A stretch of DNA of 64,000 nucleotides from Campylobacter sputorum (lineage in GTDB: Bacteria > Campylobacterota > Campylobacteria > Campylobacterales > Campylobacteraceae), in the NCBI RefSeq assembly GCF_002220775.1, contig NZ_CP019685.1, forward strand, positions 620,001 to 684,000. The letters are read 5' to 3'. The translations under genes and the position numbers were made by a program. Numbering within the stretch: position 1 is the first letter of the stretch; each line of letters opens with the position of its first letter. A model generated the notes under the pieces. It was not told the DNA's origin. It was given only the letters and a program-made list of their open reading frames with translations, and ran no database searches. Of the stretch, positions 47,878 to 57,237 are shown in pieces.

Positions 47878-48210
47878 ATGTTTACAAATTGGGTTGTTTT
47901 AACTTTTTTAATATGTGCTTGTATTTATCTTTTTGTAAAGGCATATTATTTTCGTTCGCTTCTTAAAAAAGAATCCTCTATAAAAGATTTTATGAAGAGT
48001 AATATAGATGACACTGAACTTCTTATAAGAAAACTTCAGGTTCAACTTCAGCGTTCTTTGGGTAATATAGATATACTTACAGAAGAGCTAAATAAAGTAA
48101 AATCTGATGTTGTTTCGCTAAGAACTAGAAATTCTCAATACCGAATAGAAAATGATAAATTAAGACAAAGAATAAGAGAGTTAGAAGGTAAAATAGAGGC
48201 ATTATTATAA
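47878..48210 (+). CDS. Small membrane-anchored coiled-coil protein
   Basis: A 110-residue protein. One N-terminal helix (WVVLTFLICACIYLFVKAYY) precedes a basic patch and a long coiled coil (about 50-110) with heptads ending IENDKLRQRIRELEGKIEAL. It starts one base after rpiB and ends 9 bases before apt. Its homologue in C. jejuni is annotated as unknown as far as I recall. The shape resembles FtsB/LapA-type scaffolds, but no specific motif is present. Confidence 0.75.
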   Translation: MFTNWVVLTFLICACIYLFVKAYYFRSLLKKESSIKDFMKSNIDDTELLIRKLQVQLQRSLGNIDILTEELNKVKSDVVSLRTRNSQYRIENDKLRQRIRELEGKIEALL

Positions 48211-48219
48211 GGAAAATTT

Positions 48220-48768
48220 ATGCAAGAACTTGATGAAAAAAGCAGACAATATCTTCTTAATAGTATAAGAGATATCAATGATTTCCCAAAACCTAAAGTT
48301 GTTTTTAAAGATATTACTACTCTTTTAAATAACAAAGTTGCATTTAATATGCTATTAGATCATTTAAGTAGTAGATATAATAACAAAAATATAGATTTTA
48401 TTGCAGGTATAGAAAGTAGAGGTTTTATTTTCGGTGGAGCACTTTGTGCAAGATTAGGTATAGGTTTTATACCCATTAGAAAACCAGGAAAGCTTCCATA
48501 TATGACTATTTCTCAAAAATATTCACTTGAATATGGAGTAGATGAGATAGAAATTCATGTTGATGCATTTAGTGGTATAGATAAGGCAAGAGTATTGCTA
48601 ATAGATGATCTTATAGCAACAGGTGGAACAGCAAAGGCTTCTGTTGATTTAATAAAACAAGCTGGTGGAAATTGTATAGAAGCGTGTTTTTTAATAGATT
48701 TGATTAATTTAGGCGGAAGTAGAGATTTAAAAAAAATAGTTAATGTCTATAGCGTTTTAGAGGTATAG
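48220..48768 (+). CDS. apt: Adenine phosphoribosyltransferase
   Basis: A 182-residue salvage enzyme making AMP from adenine and PRPP. The N-terminal [40 protein letters not shown] and the PRPP loop [17 protein letters not shown] are diagnostic. The RBS AAGGAAAATTT precedes the ATG. It is followed two bases later by the DedA gene. Confidence 0.97.
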   Translation: MQELDEKSRQYLLNSIRDINDFPKPKVVFKDITTLLNNKVAFNMLLDHLSSRYNNKNIDFIAGIESRGFIFGGALCARLGIGFIPIRKPGKLPYMTISQKYSLEYGVDEIEIHVDAFSGIDKARVLLIDDLIATGGTAKASVDLIKQAGGNCIEACFLIDLINLGGSRDLKKIVNVYSVLEV

Positions 48769-48770
48769 GC

Positions 48771-49382
48771 GTGGAAGATTATTTAAAAGATTTAATGCTT
48801 CAATACCACCAATATGCATATTTGATACTATTTTTTTGGTGTATTTTAGAAGGAGAACTTGCACTTATACTTGGCGGTATATTGGCCCATGAAGGGCATG
48901 TAAATTTAGGTCTTGCTATTTTTACAGCAGGACTTGGAGGATTTTTAGGAGATCAAATTTATTTTTATATAGGTAGATATAATAAAAAATATATAACTAA
49001 AAAACTTCACTCTCAAAGGCGTAAATTTGCTGTAGCACATTTATTGCTTAAAAAATATGGTTGGCCTATAATTTTTTTACAAAGATATATGTATGGTTTT
49101 AGAACCGTTATTCCTATGAGTATAGGTATAACTAGATATAGTGCTAAAAAATTTGGTTTTATAAATTTAATAAGTGCTTGGGTTTGGGCTGCAATTACAA
49201 TAGCATTAGCTTGGTATTTTGGTCAACAAATTTGGGATATAGTTACTTTTATAGAGGAAAGATGGTATTTTGCTGTTCCTATAATACTACTCATAGTTGT
49301 TGGCTTTTTTTACACTATGAAAAAAATAGAAGCAAAAATTTTAAACGAAAGGAAGTATAGAAAAAATGCAATTTCAATTTGA
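48771..49382 (+). CDS. DedA family membrane protein
   Basis: A 203-residue protein with a GTG start and five or six hydrophobic segments. The DedA/SNARE-associated motif is seen as LEGELALILGGILAHEG, then GLGGFLGDQIYFYIGRY and the basic loop FLQRYMYGFRTVIPMSIGIT. Members act as lipid scramblases that recycle undecaprenyl phosphate or phosphatidylethanolamine. It overlaps pepA by 17 bases. Confidence 0.92.
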   Translation: MEDYLKDLMLQYHQYAYLILFFWCILEGELALILGGILAHEGHVNLGLAIFTAGLGGFLGDQIYFYIGRYNKKYITKKLHSQRRKFAVAHLLLKKYGWPIIFLQRYMYGFRTVIPMSIGITRYSAKKFGFINLISAWVWAAITIALAWYFGQQIWDIVTFIEERWYFAVPIILLIVVGFFYTMKKIEAKILNERKYRKNAISI

Positions 49383-50817
49383 AAATAAAAATATTAAATT
49401 TATAAAAGCTGATATTGAAATTATTTTTGTAATAGATAAAAACTTAAAACATAAATTTATACAAGATAGCGCAGAGTTTAAATTTTTTAATTACAAAGGT
49501 GATTCAGAGCTTTTTTTATGTGATAAAAAAAGACTTTATGTAGGTATAAAAAGCTTAGAGTATGATGAGTTAAGAATAGCTTCTTCAAAAGCTTTTAATA
49601 TGCTTAAAAATTTAAATATAAAAAGTGCAAAAATAGCAATATATGCAGATAAATGTATAAAAATGAGCATACAAAGTGTGGTTGAAGGTTTTGAATTATC
49701 TAGTTATAATTTTGATAAATATAAGAGCGAAAAAAAGAAAATCAGTTTAAATAAAGTTATTTTTTCTAATGATGAGTATAACGACAAAAAAATAAGTAAA
49801 GAAGAAATTCAAGATGGTATTTCGCATGGTCTTATAATGGCAAAAGCTACAAATTTCACAAAAGATATAGTAAATGAAATTCCTGAAATTTATACACCTA
49901 TCAAAATGGCAGAAGATGCCAAAACTCTTGCAAAAACTTTAAAAAATGTTGAGTGCAATGTGTTTGATGAAAACTTTTTGAAAAAAGAAAAAATGAATGC
50001 TTTTTTAGCAGTAAATCGCTCAAGCACAAATCCTCCCCGTCTTATACATCTTATTTATAAACCAAAAAAACCTTTTAAAAGAATTATTTTTGTTGGTAAA
50101 GGTTTAACTTATGATAGTGGTGGACTTAGCTTAAAGCCAAGCGATTATATGGTTACTATGAAGAGTGATAAAAGTGGTGCAGCAGCTGCACTTGGGATTA
50201 TAAAAGGAGCAAGTGAACTTGAACTTCCTTTTGAAATTCATGCTATTTTGGGTGCAACTGAAAATATGATAGGTGGAAATTCATTTAAACCAGATGATGT
50301 ATTGATATCAAGAAGCGGTGTAAGTATAGAAGTAAGAAATACTGATGCCGAGGGTAGGCTTGTTTTGGCTGATTGTCTTAGTTATGCTCAAGATTTTAAG
50401 CCAGACATACTTATAGATATGGCTACATTAACCGGAGCTTGTGTTGTTGGACTTGGAGAATATACTAGTGGAATTTTAGGAAATAACGATGAATTAAAGT
50501 ATAAATTTAAAACACTTATGAAAAAAAGTGGAGAGCTTGCAACGGTGCTAGATTTTAATCCATATCTAAGTGAACTTATAAAAAGCAATATCGCAGATGT
50601 TAGCAATAACGCATCTAGTAGATACGGCGGATCAATAACTGCAGGGCTATTTTTAGATAAATTTATAAAAGATGAGTATAAAGATAAGTGGATTCATCTT
50701 GATATTGCTGGACCTGCTTATGTTGAAAAAGCTTGGGGTTATAATACTTTTGGTGCAAGTGGAGCTGGGGTTAGAATGAACCTGTATTTTATGCAAGAGT
50801 TAGCAAAGGAGATATAA
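49366..50817 (+). CDS. pepA: Leucyl aminopeptidase
   Basis: A 483-residue M17 enzyme that removes N-terminal residues from peptides and works as a hexamer with two metals. The catalytic core has IIFVGKGLTYDSGGLSLKP, MKSDKSGAAAALGII, the NTDAEGRLVLADCLSYA signature and DMATLTGACVVGLG. The N-terminal 150 residues are the variable domain. It overlaps the DedA gene by 17 bases and its last base is the first of ychF. Confidence 0.96.
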   Translation: MQFQFENKNIKFIKADIEIIFVIDKNLKHKFIQDSAEFKFFNYKGDSELFLCDKKRLYVGIKSLEYDELRIASSKAFNMLKNLNIKSAKIAIYADKCIKMSIQSVVEGFELSSYNFDKYKSEKKKISLNKVIFSNDEYNDKKISKEEIQDGISHGLIMAKATNFTKDIVNEIPEIYTPIKMAEDAKTLAKTLKNVECNVFDENFLKKEKMNAFLAVNRSSTNPPRLIHLIYKPKKPFKRIIFVGKGLTYDSGGLSLKPSDYMVTMKSDKSGAAAALGIIKGASELELPFEIHAILGATENMIGGNSFKPDDVLISRSGVSIEVRNTDAEGRLVLADCLSYAQDFKPDILIDMATLTGACVVGLGEYTSGILGNNDELKYKFKTLMKKSGELATVLDFNPYLSELIKSNIADVSNNASSRYGGSITAGLFLDKFIKDEYKDKWIHLDIAGPAYVEKAWGYNTFGASGAGVRMNLYFMQELAKEI

Positions 50818-51920
50818 TGGGGCTTGGCGTTGGCATAGTAGGACTTCCAAATGTTGGAAAATCAACAACTTTCAATGCTCTTACAAAAGCACAAAATGCT
50901 GAGGCTGCAAACTATCCTTTTTGTACTATTGAGCCAAATAAGGCCGTAGTTCCTGTGCCTGATTTTAGATTAAATGAACTTGCAAAGATAGTAAATCCAA
51001 ATCGCATAGTGCATTCTATGGTAGAATTTGTAGATATTGCTGGTCTTGTAAAAGGAGCTAGTAAAGGAGAGGGATTAGGAAATAAATTTCTTTCAAATAT
51101 TAGAGAAGTTGAAGTTATATTGCATATGTTAAGATGTTTTGAAAATGAAAATATAACTCATGTTGAGGGAAACATAGATCCTATAAGAGATATTGGTATT
51201 ATAGAAACAGAGCTTATTTTAGCAGATATTGAACAACTTAGTAAAAAAATAATTAGATTAGAAAAAGACACAAAAAGCGGACAAAAAGGTGCAAAAGAAT
51301 TGCTTAGTATAGCAAATGAGTTGTTAGAACATTTAAATGATGGAAAAAATGCATCTTCTTTTGATAAAAAAGATGATGAAGTGTTTATCTCTTTAAATAA
51401 AGAGCTAAGACTTCTTTCGGCAAAAGAAGTTATTTATGTTGCAAATGTTGATGAAGATGCTATTGTAGAAGATAATAAATATGTAAAAAATGTTAGAGAA
51501 TATGCTGCAAAAAGTGGTCATGAAGTTGTAAAAATTTGTTCTAAAATAGAAGAAGATATGATAGGACTTGAAGATGAGGAAGCTATTGAATTTTTAGAAT
51601 CAATTGGTGGCGAAATTAGTGGATTAAATCAAATTATTAGAACAGCTTTTAGAAAATTAAATTTAATAAACTATTTTACAGCTGGAGTTCAAGAAGTTAG
51701 GTCTTGGACTATAACAAATGGTTGGAAGGCACCAAAAGCAGCCTCTGTTATACATAATGATTTTGAAAAAGGTTTTATAAAAGCTGAAGTTATAAGTTAT
51801 GATGATTTTATTACTTATAAAGGCGAAAGTGGTGCAAAAGAGGCTGGAAAGTTAAGATTAGAAGGCAAAGAATACATAGTAGCTGATGGCGATGTAATGC
51901 ATTTTAGATTTAATGTTTAG
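50817..51920 (+). CDS. ychF: Ribosome-binding ATPase YchF
   Basis: A 367-residue Obg-family P-loop protein that binds ATP rather than GTP. G1 is GLPNVGKSTTFNAL, G3 is DIAGLVKGASKGEGLGN, and a C-terminal TGS domain (about 283-367) ends SYDDFITYKGE, GKLRLEGKEYIVADGDVMHF. It acts on ribosomes and in oxidative stress control. It is the last gene of the rpiB run, followed by a strong hairpin. Confidence 0.97.
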   Translation: MGLGVGIVGLPNVGKSTTFNALTKAQNAEAANYPFCTIEPNKAVVPVPDFRLNELAKIVNPNRIVHSMVEFVDIAGLVKGASKGEGLGNKFLSNIREVEVILHMLRCFENENITHVEGNIDPIRDIGIIETELILADIEQLSKKIIRLEKDTKSGQKGAKELLSIANELLEHLNDGKNASSFDKKDDEVFISLNKELRLLSAKEVIYVANVDEDAIVEDNKYVKNVREYAAKSGHEVVKICSKIEEDMIGLEDEEAIEFLESIGGEISGLNQIIRTAFRKLNLINYFTAGVQEVRSWTITNGWKAPKAASVIHNDFEKGFIKAEVISYDDFITYKGESGAKEAGKLRLEGKEYIVADGDVMHFRFNV

Positions 51921-51927
51921 ATTATTT

Positions 51928-51956
51928 TTTACCTTATGGATAATCCATAAGGTAAA
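51928..51956. terminator. Bidirectional terminator between ychF and pepD
   Basis: ACCTTATGGA and TCCATAAGGT form a perfect stem with a three-base loop, extended by TTT/AAA outside. It lies 8 bases after the ychF stop and just before the pepD stop on the other strand, with T-runs on both sides. Confidence 0.85.
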
Positions 51957-51958
51957 TT

Positions 51959-53236
51959 TTATGCACCGATATCTTTTAATATATCTTTAACTGCTTTTTC
52001 AATAATATCAACTGATTTTAATTCTACTTTTTCATTTATGCTATGAGGATTAAATATATTTGGTCCTATAGAAGTTGCGAGTAAGCTCTCGTCTTTGCCT
52101 ATAAAAACACCACATTCAAGACCAGCATGAACTGCTGCAAATTTGGCATTTGGTGAGTATTTTTTAAGGGCTTTTAATACAATTTCACTAAATTCGTTTA
52201 CTTGAGGATTCCAAGGTGTTGTTTGGTTTTGGAATTTAAAGTCAAAACCAAAGCACTCACATAGAGTTTTTGTTTCAAATTTGCTATTTTCCAAGCCTTC
52301 TTTAGACATAGATCTTGCAAAAAATAGCACTTCAAACTTACCTTCTTTTTCTTTAGCGGTTGATAAATTTATACTATCTCCTGGTATTTTTAACTCTTTA
52401 TTATAAGTTCTAACGCCTTGTGAAAAAAGTACAAGCATATTTAATAAATCATCACTAAAGTCGTAAATTTCACAATCTTGTTTTCCTATTAAATTTGCTT
52501 TTATGTATTCTGGTGTGTTTTTTATCTCTGTATCAAAAACTGCTATTGCACTAGCATTTGCAGCTATTGAGTTTCTTCTTTCGCCACCATCAAATTTAGA
52601 TATCTTTCCGTTATTTTCTTTTATAAATTTAACTAGAAATTTTATTGCATTTGGTATGTTTTGATCTATTTGTGTGCCGCTATGACCGCCAGGAAAACCA
52701 CTTAAATTAAGCTCATAAACAAATCCATTGTGAGGTATTTTTTTGATAATTTTGTTTGCATACATATCTACACTTCCTGCACAACCTATGGAAACTCTAT
52801 CATCTTCTTCGCTATCAAGGTTTAAAACTTTACCGCTTTTTATTTTATAGTTAAATTTAGCAGCTCCCCAAAGTCCGACTTCTTCATTGTTGGTAAAAAT
52901 AACTTCTAAATTTTTAAACTCTTCCATCATAACCATACTTATCGCAATACCAATTCCATTGTCTGCCCCTAAGCTCGAGTTTTTTGCTCTTAAAAATCCA
53001 TCTTTTTGCTCTAAAACCAAATTTGGTGCATCTCCCACACACACCATATCATAGTGGCTTTGCAAACATACTTTTGGATCGCCTTTTATGGCATAAATGT
53101 TTCCAGCTTCATCAACTTTAGCCTCAAAACCGCATTTTTCACAATGTTTTAACAAATATTCTTTTAATTCATCTGTTTGAAAACTAGCGTGTGGAATTGC
53201 ACAAATTTCTTTAAAATAATCCATAACTTTTTTCAT
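51959..53236 (-). CDS. pepD: Aminoacyl-histidine dipeptidase (PepD, M20 family)
   Basis: A 425-residue di-zinc peptidase. The N-terminus VMDYFKEICAIPHASFQTDE, LQSHYDMVCVGD (first metal histidine), LGADNGIGIA, FTNNEEVGLWGA and SGFPGGHSGTQIDQ are family marks. It cleaves Xaa-His and other dipeptides in the cytoplasm. It overlaps nth by four bases and faces ychF. Confidence 0.94.
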   Translation of the reverse strand: MKKVMDYFKEICAIPHASFQTDELKEYLLKHCEKCGFEAKVDEAGNIYAIKGDPKVCLQSHYDMVCVGDAPNLVLEQKDGFLRAKNSSLGADNGIGIAISMVMMEEFKNLEVIFTNNEEVGLWGAAKFNYKIKSGKVLNLDSEEDDRVSIGCAGSVDMYANKIIKKIPHNGFVYELNLSGFPGGHSGTQIDQNIPNAIKFLVKFIKENNGKISKFDGGERRNSIAANASAIAVFDTEIKNTPEYIKANLIGKQDCEIYDFSDDLLNMLVLFSQGVRTYNKELKIPGDSINLSTAKEKEGKFEVLFFARSMSKEGLENSKFETKTLCECFGFDFKFQNQTTPWNPQVNEFSEIVLKALKKYSPNAKFAAVHAGLECGVFIGKDESLLATSIGPNIFNPHSINEKVELKSVDIIEKAVKDILKDIGA

Positions 53237-53874
53237 ACTTTCTCCTTAAATGTTTTATCTTTACTTTTGCAAATATCATTTAAAATACATTTATCGCATT
53301 GTGGTTTTATGGCTTTACAAACATATCTTCCAAAAAGCACCATAGCTTGGTGAAGTTTATTAAGATCCGTTTTAAACAATCTTGTAAGATCAAGTTCTGT
53401 GTTTTGTGGAGTTTTTGCTTTGCTTAAATTTAGTCTATGAGCAACTCTAAAAACATGCGTATCAACAGCCATTACATTTTCATTTTGCCACTCAAGCAAT
53501 ACAACATGTGCTGTTTTTTGTCCAACACCTTCTAAACTCATCAAATCTTTTTCGTTTAATGGAATTTCTGAGTTAAAATTTTCAACCACATTTTTTGCCA
53601 TTTTTATTAAATTTGAAGCTTTGTTGTTAAAAAAACTACATGAATTTATTATTGTTTTAAGACTATTTAAATTTGCTTTTGAAAGCGAGATGACATCAGG
53701 ATAATTTTCAAACAAACTAGGAGTTATTAAATTTACCCTTTTATCAGTGCATTGTGCCGAGAGCATAACGCATACTATAAGTTCATAAAGGTTATTAAAT
53801 TTAAGTTCGCTTTTTGCATCTTTATAATTTTCTATAAGACGAGATTTTATTGTTAAAATATCTTTTTTATTCAT
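53233..53874 (-). CDS. nth: Endonuclease III
   Basis: A 213-residue DNA glycosylase/AP lyase for oxidised pyrimidines. The helix-hairpin-helix is LEGVGQKTAHVVL with the catalytic lysine, the aspartate is in MAVDTHVFRVAHRL, and the C-terminal [4Fe-4S] ligands CKAIKPQCDKCILNDIC show the exact C-x6-C-x2-C-x5-C spacing. It overlaps pepD by four bases and is divergent from peb4. Confidence 0.97.
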   Translation of the reverse strand: MNKKDILTIKSRLIENYKDAKSELKFNNLYELIVCVMLSAQCTDKRVNLITPSLFENYPDVISLSKANLNSLKTIINSCSFFNNKASNLIKMAKNVVENFNSEIPLNEKDLMSLEGVGQKTAHVVLLEWQNENVMAVDTHVFRVAHRLNLSKAKTPQNTELDLTRLFKTDLNKLHQAMVLFGRYVCKAIKPQCDKCILNDICKSKDKTFKEKV

Positions 53875-53954
53875 GAATTTAAGTTTATCTAAATATTGAT
53901 TAATTTTTTTTAAAAAAGTAAGTTTTATTTATAAATGATAAATTTGTTTTATGA

Positions 53955-53960
53955 TATAAT
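53955..53960 (+). promoter_or_regulatory. -10 box of the peb4-fba gene run
   Basis: TATAAT in ATGATATAATTAAAA, 41 bases before the ATG at 54001. Its place also argues against the upstream in-frame ATG at 53935, which would lie ahead of transcription start. Confidence 0.5.
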
Positions 53961-54000
53961 TAAAACTGTTTATTTAAAACAAAAAAATAAAGGAAAATTT

Positions 54001-54813
54001 ATGAGAAAATTAGTTTTTACAACACTTAGTTTAGCTACGGCTATTAGTTTAAATGCAGCGGTTTTAGCAACTGTTAATGGGCAAAACATAACATCTGAAG
54101 AACTTGAGGCAATCCCTGGTATACAATTAAATAAAATGTCGCCAGAACATAAAAAGCAACTTATTGATCAAGCAATAGAATATAAACTTATAGTAGATGA
54201 TGCTAAAAAAATCGGTATTCAAAAAGAGCCTGAATATACAAAATCTTTGAAAAATTTAGAAGAAAAAATAATGGCTGATATTTATATGAAAAAGATTTTT
54301 GATGATATAAAAGTTAGTGAAGCAGATATTAAAAAATTTTATGATACAAACAAAGATAGACTTTTTAAAAGACCTGGACAATTAAAAGCTAAACATATAC
54401 TATTTGCTATAGATAATGAAAAAGGAGCAAAAGATGCTATAAAATCATTACAAGCATTTAAAGGTAAAGATTTAGAAAATAAATTTGCAGAACTTGCTAA
54501 AGAAAAATCAATAGATGATGGAAGTGCAAGACAAGGTGGAGAGCTTGGATGGTTTGAAAAATCAAAAATGGTAAAACCTTTTGCTGATGCTGTAGCAAGT
54601 CTTAAAAAAGGCGAACTTAGTAAAAATCCAGTAAAATCACAATTTGGTTATCATGTTATATTAAAAGAAGATGAAAGACCAGAAGGAACAATACCTTATA
54701 ATGATGTAAAAGATGAGGTAGAAAATTCACTTAAATTGCAGCAATTTAAAGGCAAAATGCAAAGTAAGATTCAAGATTTAAAACAAAATGCAAAAATAAC
54801 TTATTCTAAATAA
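54001..54813 (+). CDS. peb4: Periplasmic peptidyl-prolyl isomerase / chaperone PEB4
   Basis: A 270-residue SurA-like chaperone for outer-membrane proteins, also known as cell-binding factor 2. The signal peptide MRKLVFTTLSLATAISLNA starts at 54001 after AAAGGAAAATTT. An N-terminal helical chaperone region (LNKMSPEHKKQLIDQAIEYK) is followed by a parvulin domain at about 130-230 (LKAKHILFAIDNEKGAKDAI, QGGELGWFEKSKMVKPFADA, KSQFGYHVILKEDERPE). It precedes fba as in C. jejuni (Cj0596-Cj0597). Confidence 0.95.
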   Translation: MRKLVFTTLSLATAISLNAAVLATVNGQNITSEELEAIPGIQLNKMSPEHKKQLIDQAIEYKLIVDDAKKIGIQKEPEYTKSLKNLEEKIMADIYMKKIFDDIKVSEADIKKFYDTNKDRLFKRPGQLKAKHILFAIDNEKGAKDAIKSLQAFKGKDLENKFAELAKEKSIDDGSARQGGELGWFEKSKMVKPFADAVASLKKGELSKNPVKSQFGYHVILKEDERPEGTIPYNDVKDEVENSLKLQQFKGKMQSKIQDLKQNAKITYSK

Positions 54814-54824
54814 AAGGTGATAAA

Positions 54825-55889
54825 ATGGGCGTTTTAGATGTAGTAAAACCAGGTGTATTATTTGGTAATGATGTTGTTAGACTATATGATTATGCTAAAG
54901 AAAATGGCTTTGCGATTCCTGCTGTAAATGTGGTTGGTAGCAACTCTATAAATGCGGTTTTAGAAACAGCTAAGAAAGTTAATTCGCCCGTTATTATCCA
55001 ATTTTCAAATGGAGGCGCTAGTTTTTATGCAGGCAAAGGTTGTCCAAATGCTGGTGTAATAGGCGGGATTGCAGGAGCAAAACATGTTCATATTTTATCT
55101 GAACACTACGGGATTCCAGTTATTTTGCATACAGATCATGCTGCAAGAAAACTACTTCCTTGGATAGATGGTTTAGTTGAGGCAAATAAAATATATTTTG
55201 CTAGGCATAAAAAACCACTTTTTAGCTCTCATATGCTTGATTTAAGCGAAGAAAGTTTAGATGAAAATTTAACAACTTGTGAAGAATACTTTAAAAGTTT
55301 TAAAGAACTTGGTGTTTCAATAGAAATTGAACTTGGAGTAACTGGTGGCGAAGAAGATGGTGTTGACAATACTAGCGTTGATAATGCACTTTTGTATACA
55401 CAGCCAAAAGATGTGGCTTTAGCGTATGAAAGACTTTCTAAGATAGGAGATGCTTTTAGTATAGCTGCTAGTTTTGGTAATGTTCATGGTGTTTATAAAC
55501 CAGGAAATGTTGTTTTAAGACCCGAAATTTTAGCTAATTCTCAAAAATATCTAAAAGAAAAATTAAATTTAAAAGATGACAAACCTATTAAATTTGTTTT
55601 TCATGGTGGAAGTGGAAGTGAGATAAAAGACATAAAAGATGCCGTAAGATATGGCGTTGTTAAAATGAATATAGACACAGATACTCAGTGGGCATTTTGG
55701 GATGGTGTAAGAGAATATGAACTTGAAAATAGAGCTTATTTGCAAGGTCAAATCGGCAATCCAGATGGTGAAGATAAGCCAAATAAAAAATATTACGATC
55801 CTAGAAAATGGCTAAGATGTGGCGAAGAAAGCGTTATAAAAAGACTTAGTGTGGCTTACGAAAATTTAAATTGTGTCAATAAAAATTAA
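54825..55889 (+). CDS. fba: Fructose-bisphosphate aldolase, class II
   Basis: A 354-residue zinc aldolase acting mainly in gluconeogenesis, since most Campylobacter lack phosphofructokinase. Metal ligands and the active site are in PVILHTDHAARKLLPWIDG, SHMLDLSEESLDENLTTCEE, ASFGNVHGVYKPGNV, FVFHGGSGSEIKDI and VVKMNIDTDTQWAFWDGV. It is 11 bases after peb4 and runs into the stator-like gene, whose start lies 10 bases downstream. Confidence 0.97.
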   Translation: MGVLDVVKPGVLFGNDVVRLYDYAKENGFAIPAVNVVGSNSINAVLETAKKVNSPVIIQFSNGGASFYAGKGCPNAGVIGGIAGAKHVHILSEHYGIPVILHTDHAARKLLPWIDGLVEANKIYFARHKKPLFSSHMLDLSEESLDENLTTCEEYFKSFKELGVSIEIELGVTGGEEDGVDNTSVDNALLYTQPKDVALAYERLSKIGDAFSIAASFGNVHGVYKPGNVVLRPEILANSQKYLKEKLNLKDDKPIKFVFHGGSGSEIKDIKDAVRYGVVKMNIDTDTQWAFWDGVREYELENRAYLQGQIGNPDGEDKPNKKYYDPRKWLRCGEESVIKRLSVAYENLNCVNKN

Positions 55890-55899
55890 GGTAGTTTTA

Positions 55900-57237
55900 A
55901 TGGATTTGAAAAATGATGCATTTTCTGAGTTAAATTTAAGTGAGATTCAGGCTAGTCAAACTAGATTGGTTTATTTTAAGATTATAGTTTTGCCTACTAT
56001 CTTTTATATTGTGTTTTTATTGGGATATTTTAAATATATAAATTTTGAAGTTGGTTTGCATACTGTAATTATGATGGGTGTTATTTATATTGTATCTTTG
56101 ATTTTTGCAAGACATAGTGCAGAGCTTGGGTGCAGTATTTTCGAGCATCAACTTGATGAATTTAAAAAAGATTTAAGAAAATACATCATAAAAAATTTAC
56201 TTACAATAGCTGGTGAAAAAAGATCAAATGCCGGTTTTGATGAATTTGTAGAAAACCATTCAAGACATGCAAGAAACGAGCATTTTGCATCTGTTGGAGC
56301 AGTTGTTTTTCCAATGCTTGGAATTCTTGGGACATTTCTTAGTATTGCTATTTCTATGCCAAAATTTGAAACTGAGAATTTTGGTAATTTAGAAATAGAA
56401 ATCTCAGGGCTTCTTAGTGGTGTTGGAACTGCATTTTATATATCTATTTATGGTATTTTCCTTGCATTATGGTGGTTGTTTTTTGAAAAATATGGTATGA
56501 GTAGATTTGAGAAAATTATAAATAGACTTAGAAATGATACAAGCGGATTTTTTTGGACAAAAGAAGATATAGAACAGAGATATCTAAGTGAGAGTTTAAA
56601 ACATTTTGATAAAATAGGCGTTATTTTCGGTTATGTTGCAAATCAAGAGTTTTTTAATGAATTAAATAATTCTGTTGAGAAAAAATTTGAAACATTTAAA
56701 AATATTCTTCTTACAGAAGAAAAAGCAGTCAAACTTAGCTCAGAACATATAAAACATACTTCAGATATGCTTCTTCGCTCGCAAAGAGATCAAAAAGATA
56801 TAGTAAAAGTTCATGCAGAAATGTTAAACATACTTCATGCATTTAGTTCAAATCTTAAAGAATTGCAACTTGATTTTTCTAAACAATATACTAGATTGCA
56901 CGATCTTTCTGAAGATAGATTGAGTAAGATAGAAAAAATAATATCTACTTTTGAAGAAAATATTTATAAATTTAATCTTTCATTAAGTAAATTTAGTGAA
57001 AATATTTTAGATAAGCAAAAGATATCTATGGAAGGTTTTCAAAAGAGCATTTTTGAGGGAATGAAATCTTTTAAAGAGGTTTTTGAAAAAGAAAATTCTG
57101 ATATTTATGATACAAATAGCGAAGAGATGATTGGTGAATATAAGAAAAATGTTGATAAATTAGATGAAGAGGTTAATAAAGTTTTAGATAAAATTAATAA
57201 ATTAGATGAAGATATGTCCCAAGAAAGTAGTAAATGA
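55900..57237 (+). CDS. MotA/TolQ/ExbB-family proton channel protein with long cytoplasmic coiled coil (ZorA-like; Cj0598-like)
   Basis: A 445-residue protein. The ATG at 55900 is chosen over the GTG at 55873 because AAGGTAG precedes it and it leaves fba intact. Four membrane helices lie at about 24-43, 51-69, 130-152 and 170-195. The latter pair (AVVFPMLGILGTFLSIAISM, then LLSGVGTAFYISIYGIFLAL) is the MotA/TolQ/ExbB pore core. The C-terminal 240 residues are a long charged coiled-coil tail in the cytoplasm, as in ZorA. It overlaps the OmpA-type partner by four bases. The function is not established. No flagellar, Tol or TonB gene is adjacent. Confidence 0.8.
   Translation: MDLKNDAFSELNLSEIQASQTRLVYFKIIVLPTIFYIVFLLGYFKYINFEVGLHTVIMMGVIYIVSLIFARHSAELGCSIFEHQLDEFKKDLRKYIIKNLLTIAGEKRSNAGFDEFVENHSRHARNEHFASVGAVVFPMLGILGTFLSIAISMPKFETENFGNLEIEISGLLSGVGTAFYISIYGIFLALWWLFFEKYGMSRFEKIINRLRNDTSGFFWTKEDIEQRYLSESLKHFDKIGVIFGYVANQEFFNELNNSVEKKFETFKNILLTEEKAVKLSSEHIKHTSDMLLRSQRDQKDIVKVHAEMLNILHAFSSNLKELQLDFSKQYTRLHDLSEDRLSKIEKIISTFEENIYKFNLSLSKFSENILDKQKISMEGFQKSIFEGMKSFKEVFEKENSDIYDTNSEEMIGEYKKNVDKLDEEVNKVLDKINKLDEDMSQESSK

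Noticed and set aside
53935-54000. Longer peb4 start at 53935
   Set aside because: It would precede a clear TATAAT and hide the signal peptide. The ATG at 54001 has a strong RBS and a typical signal sequence.
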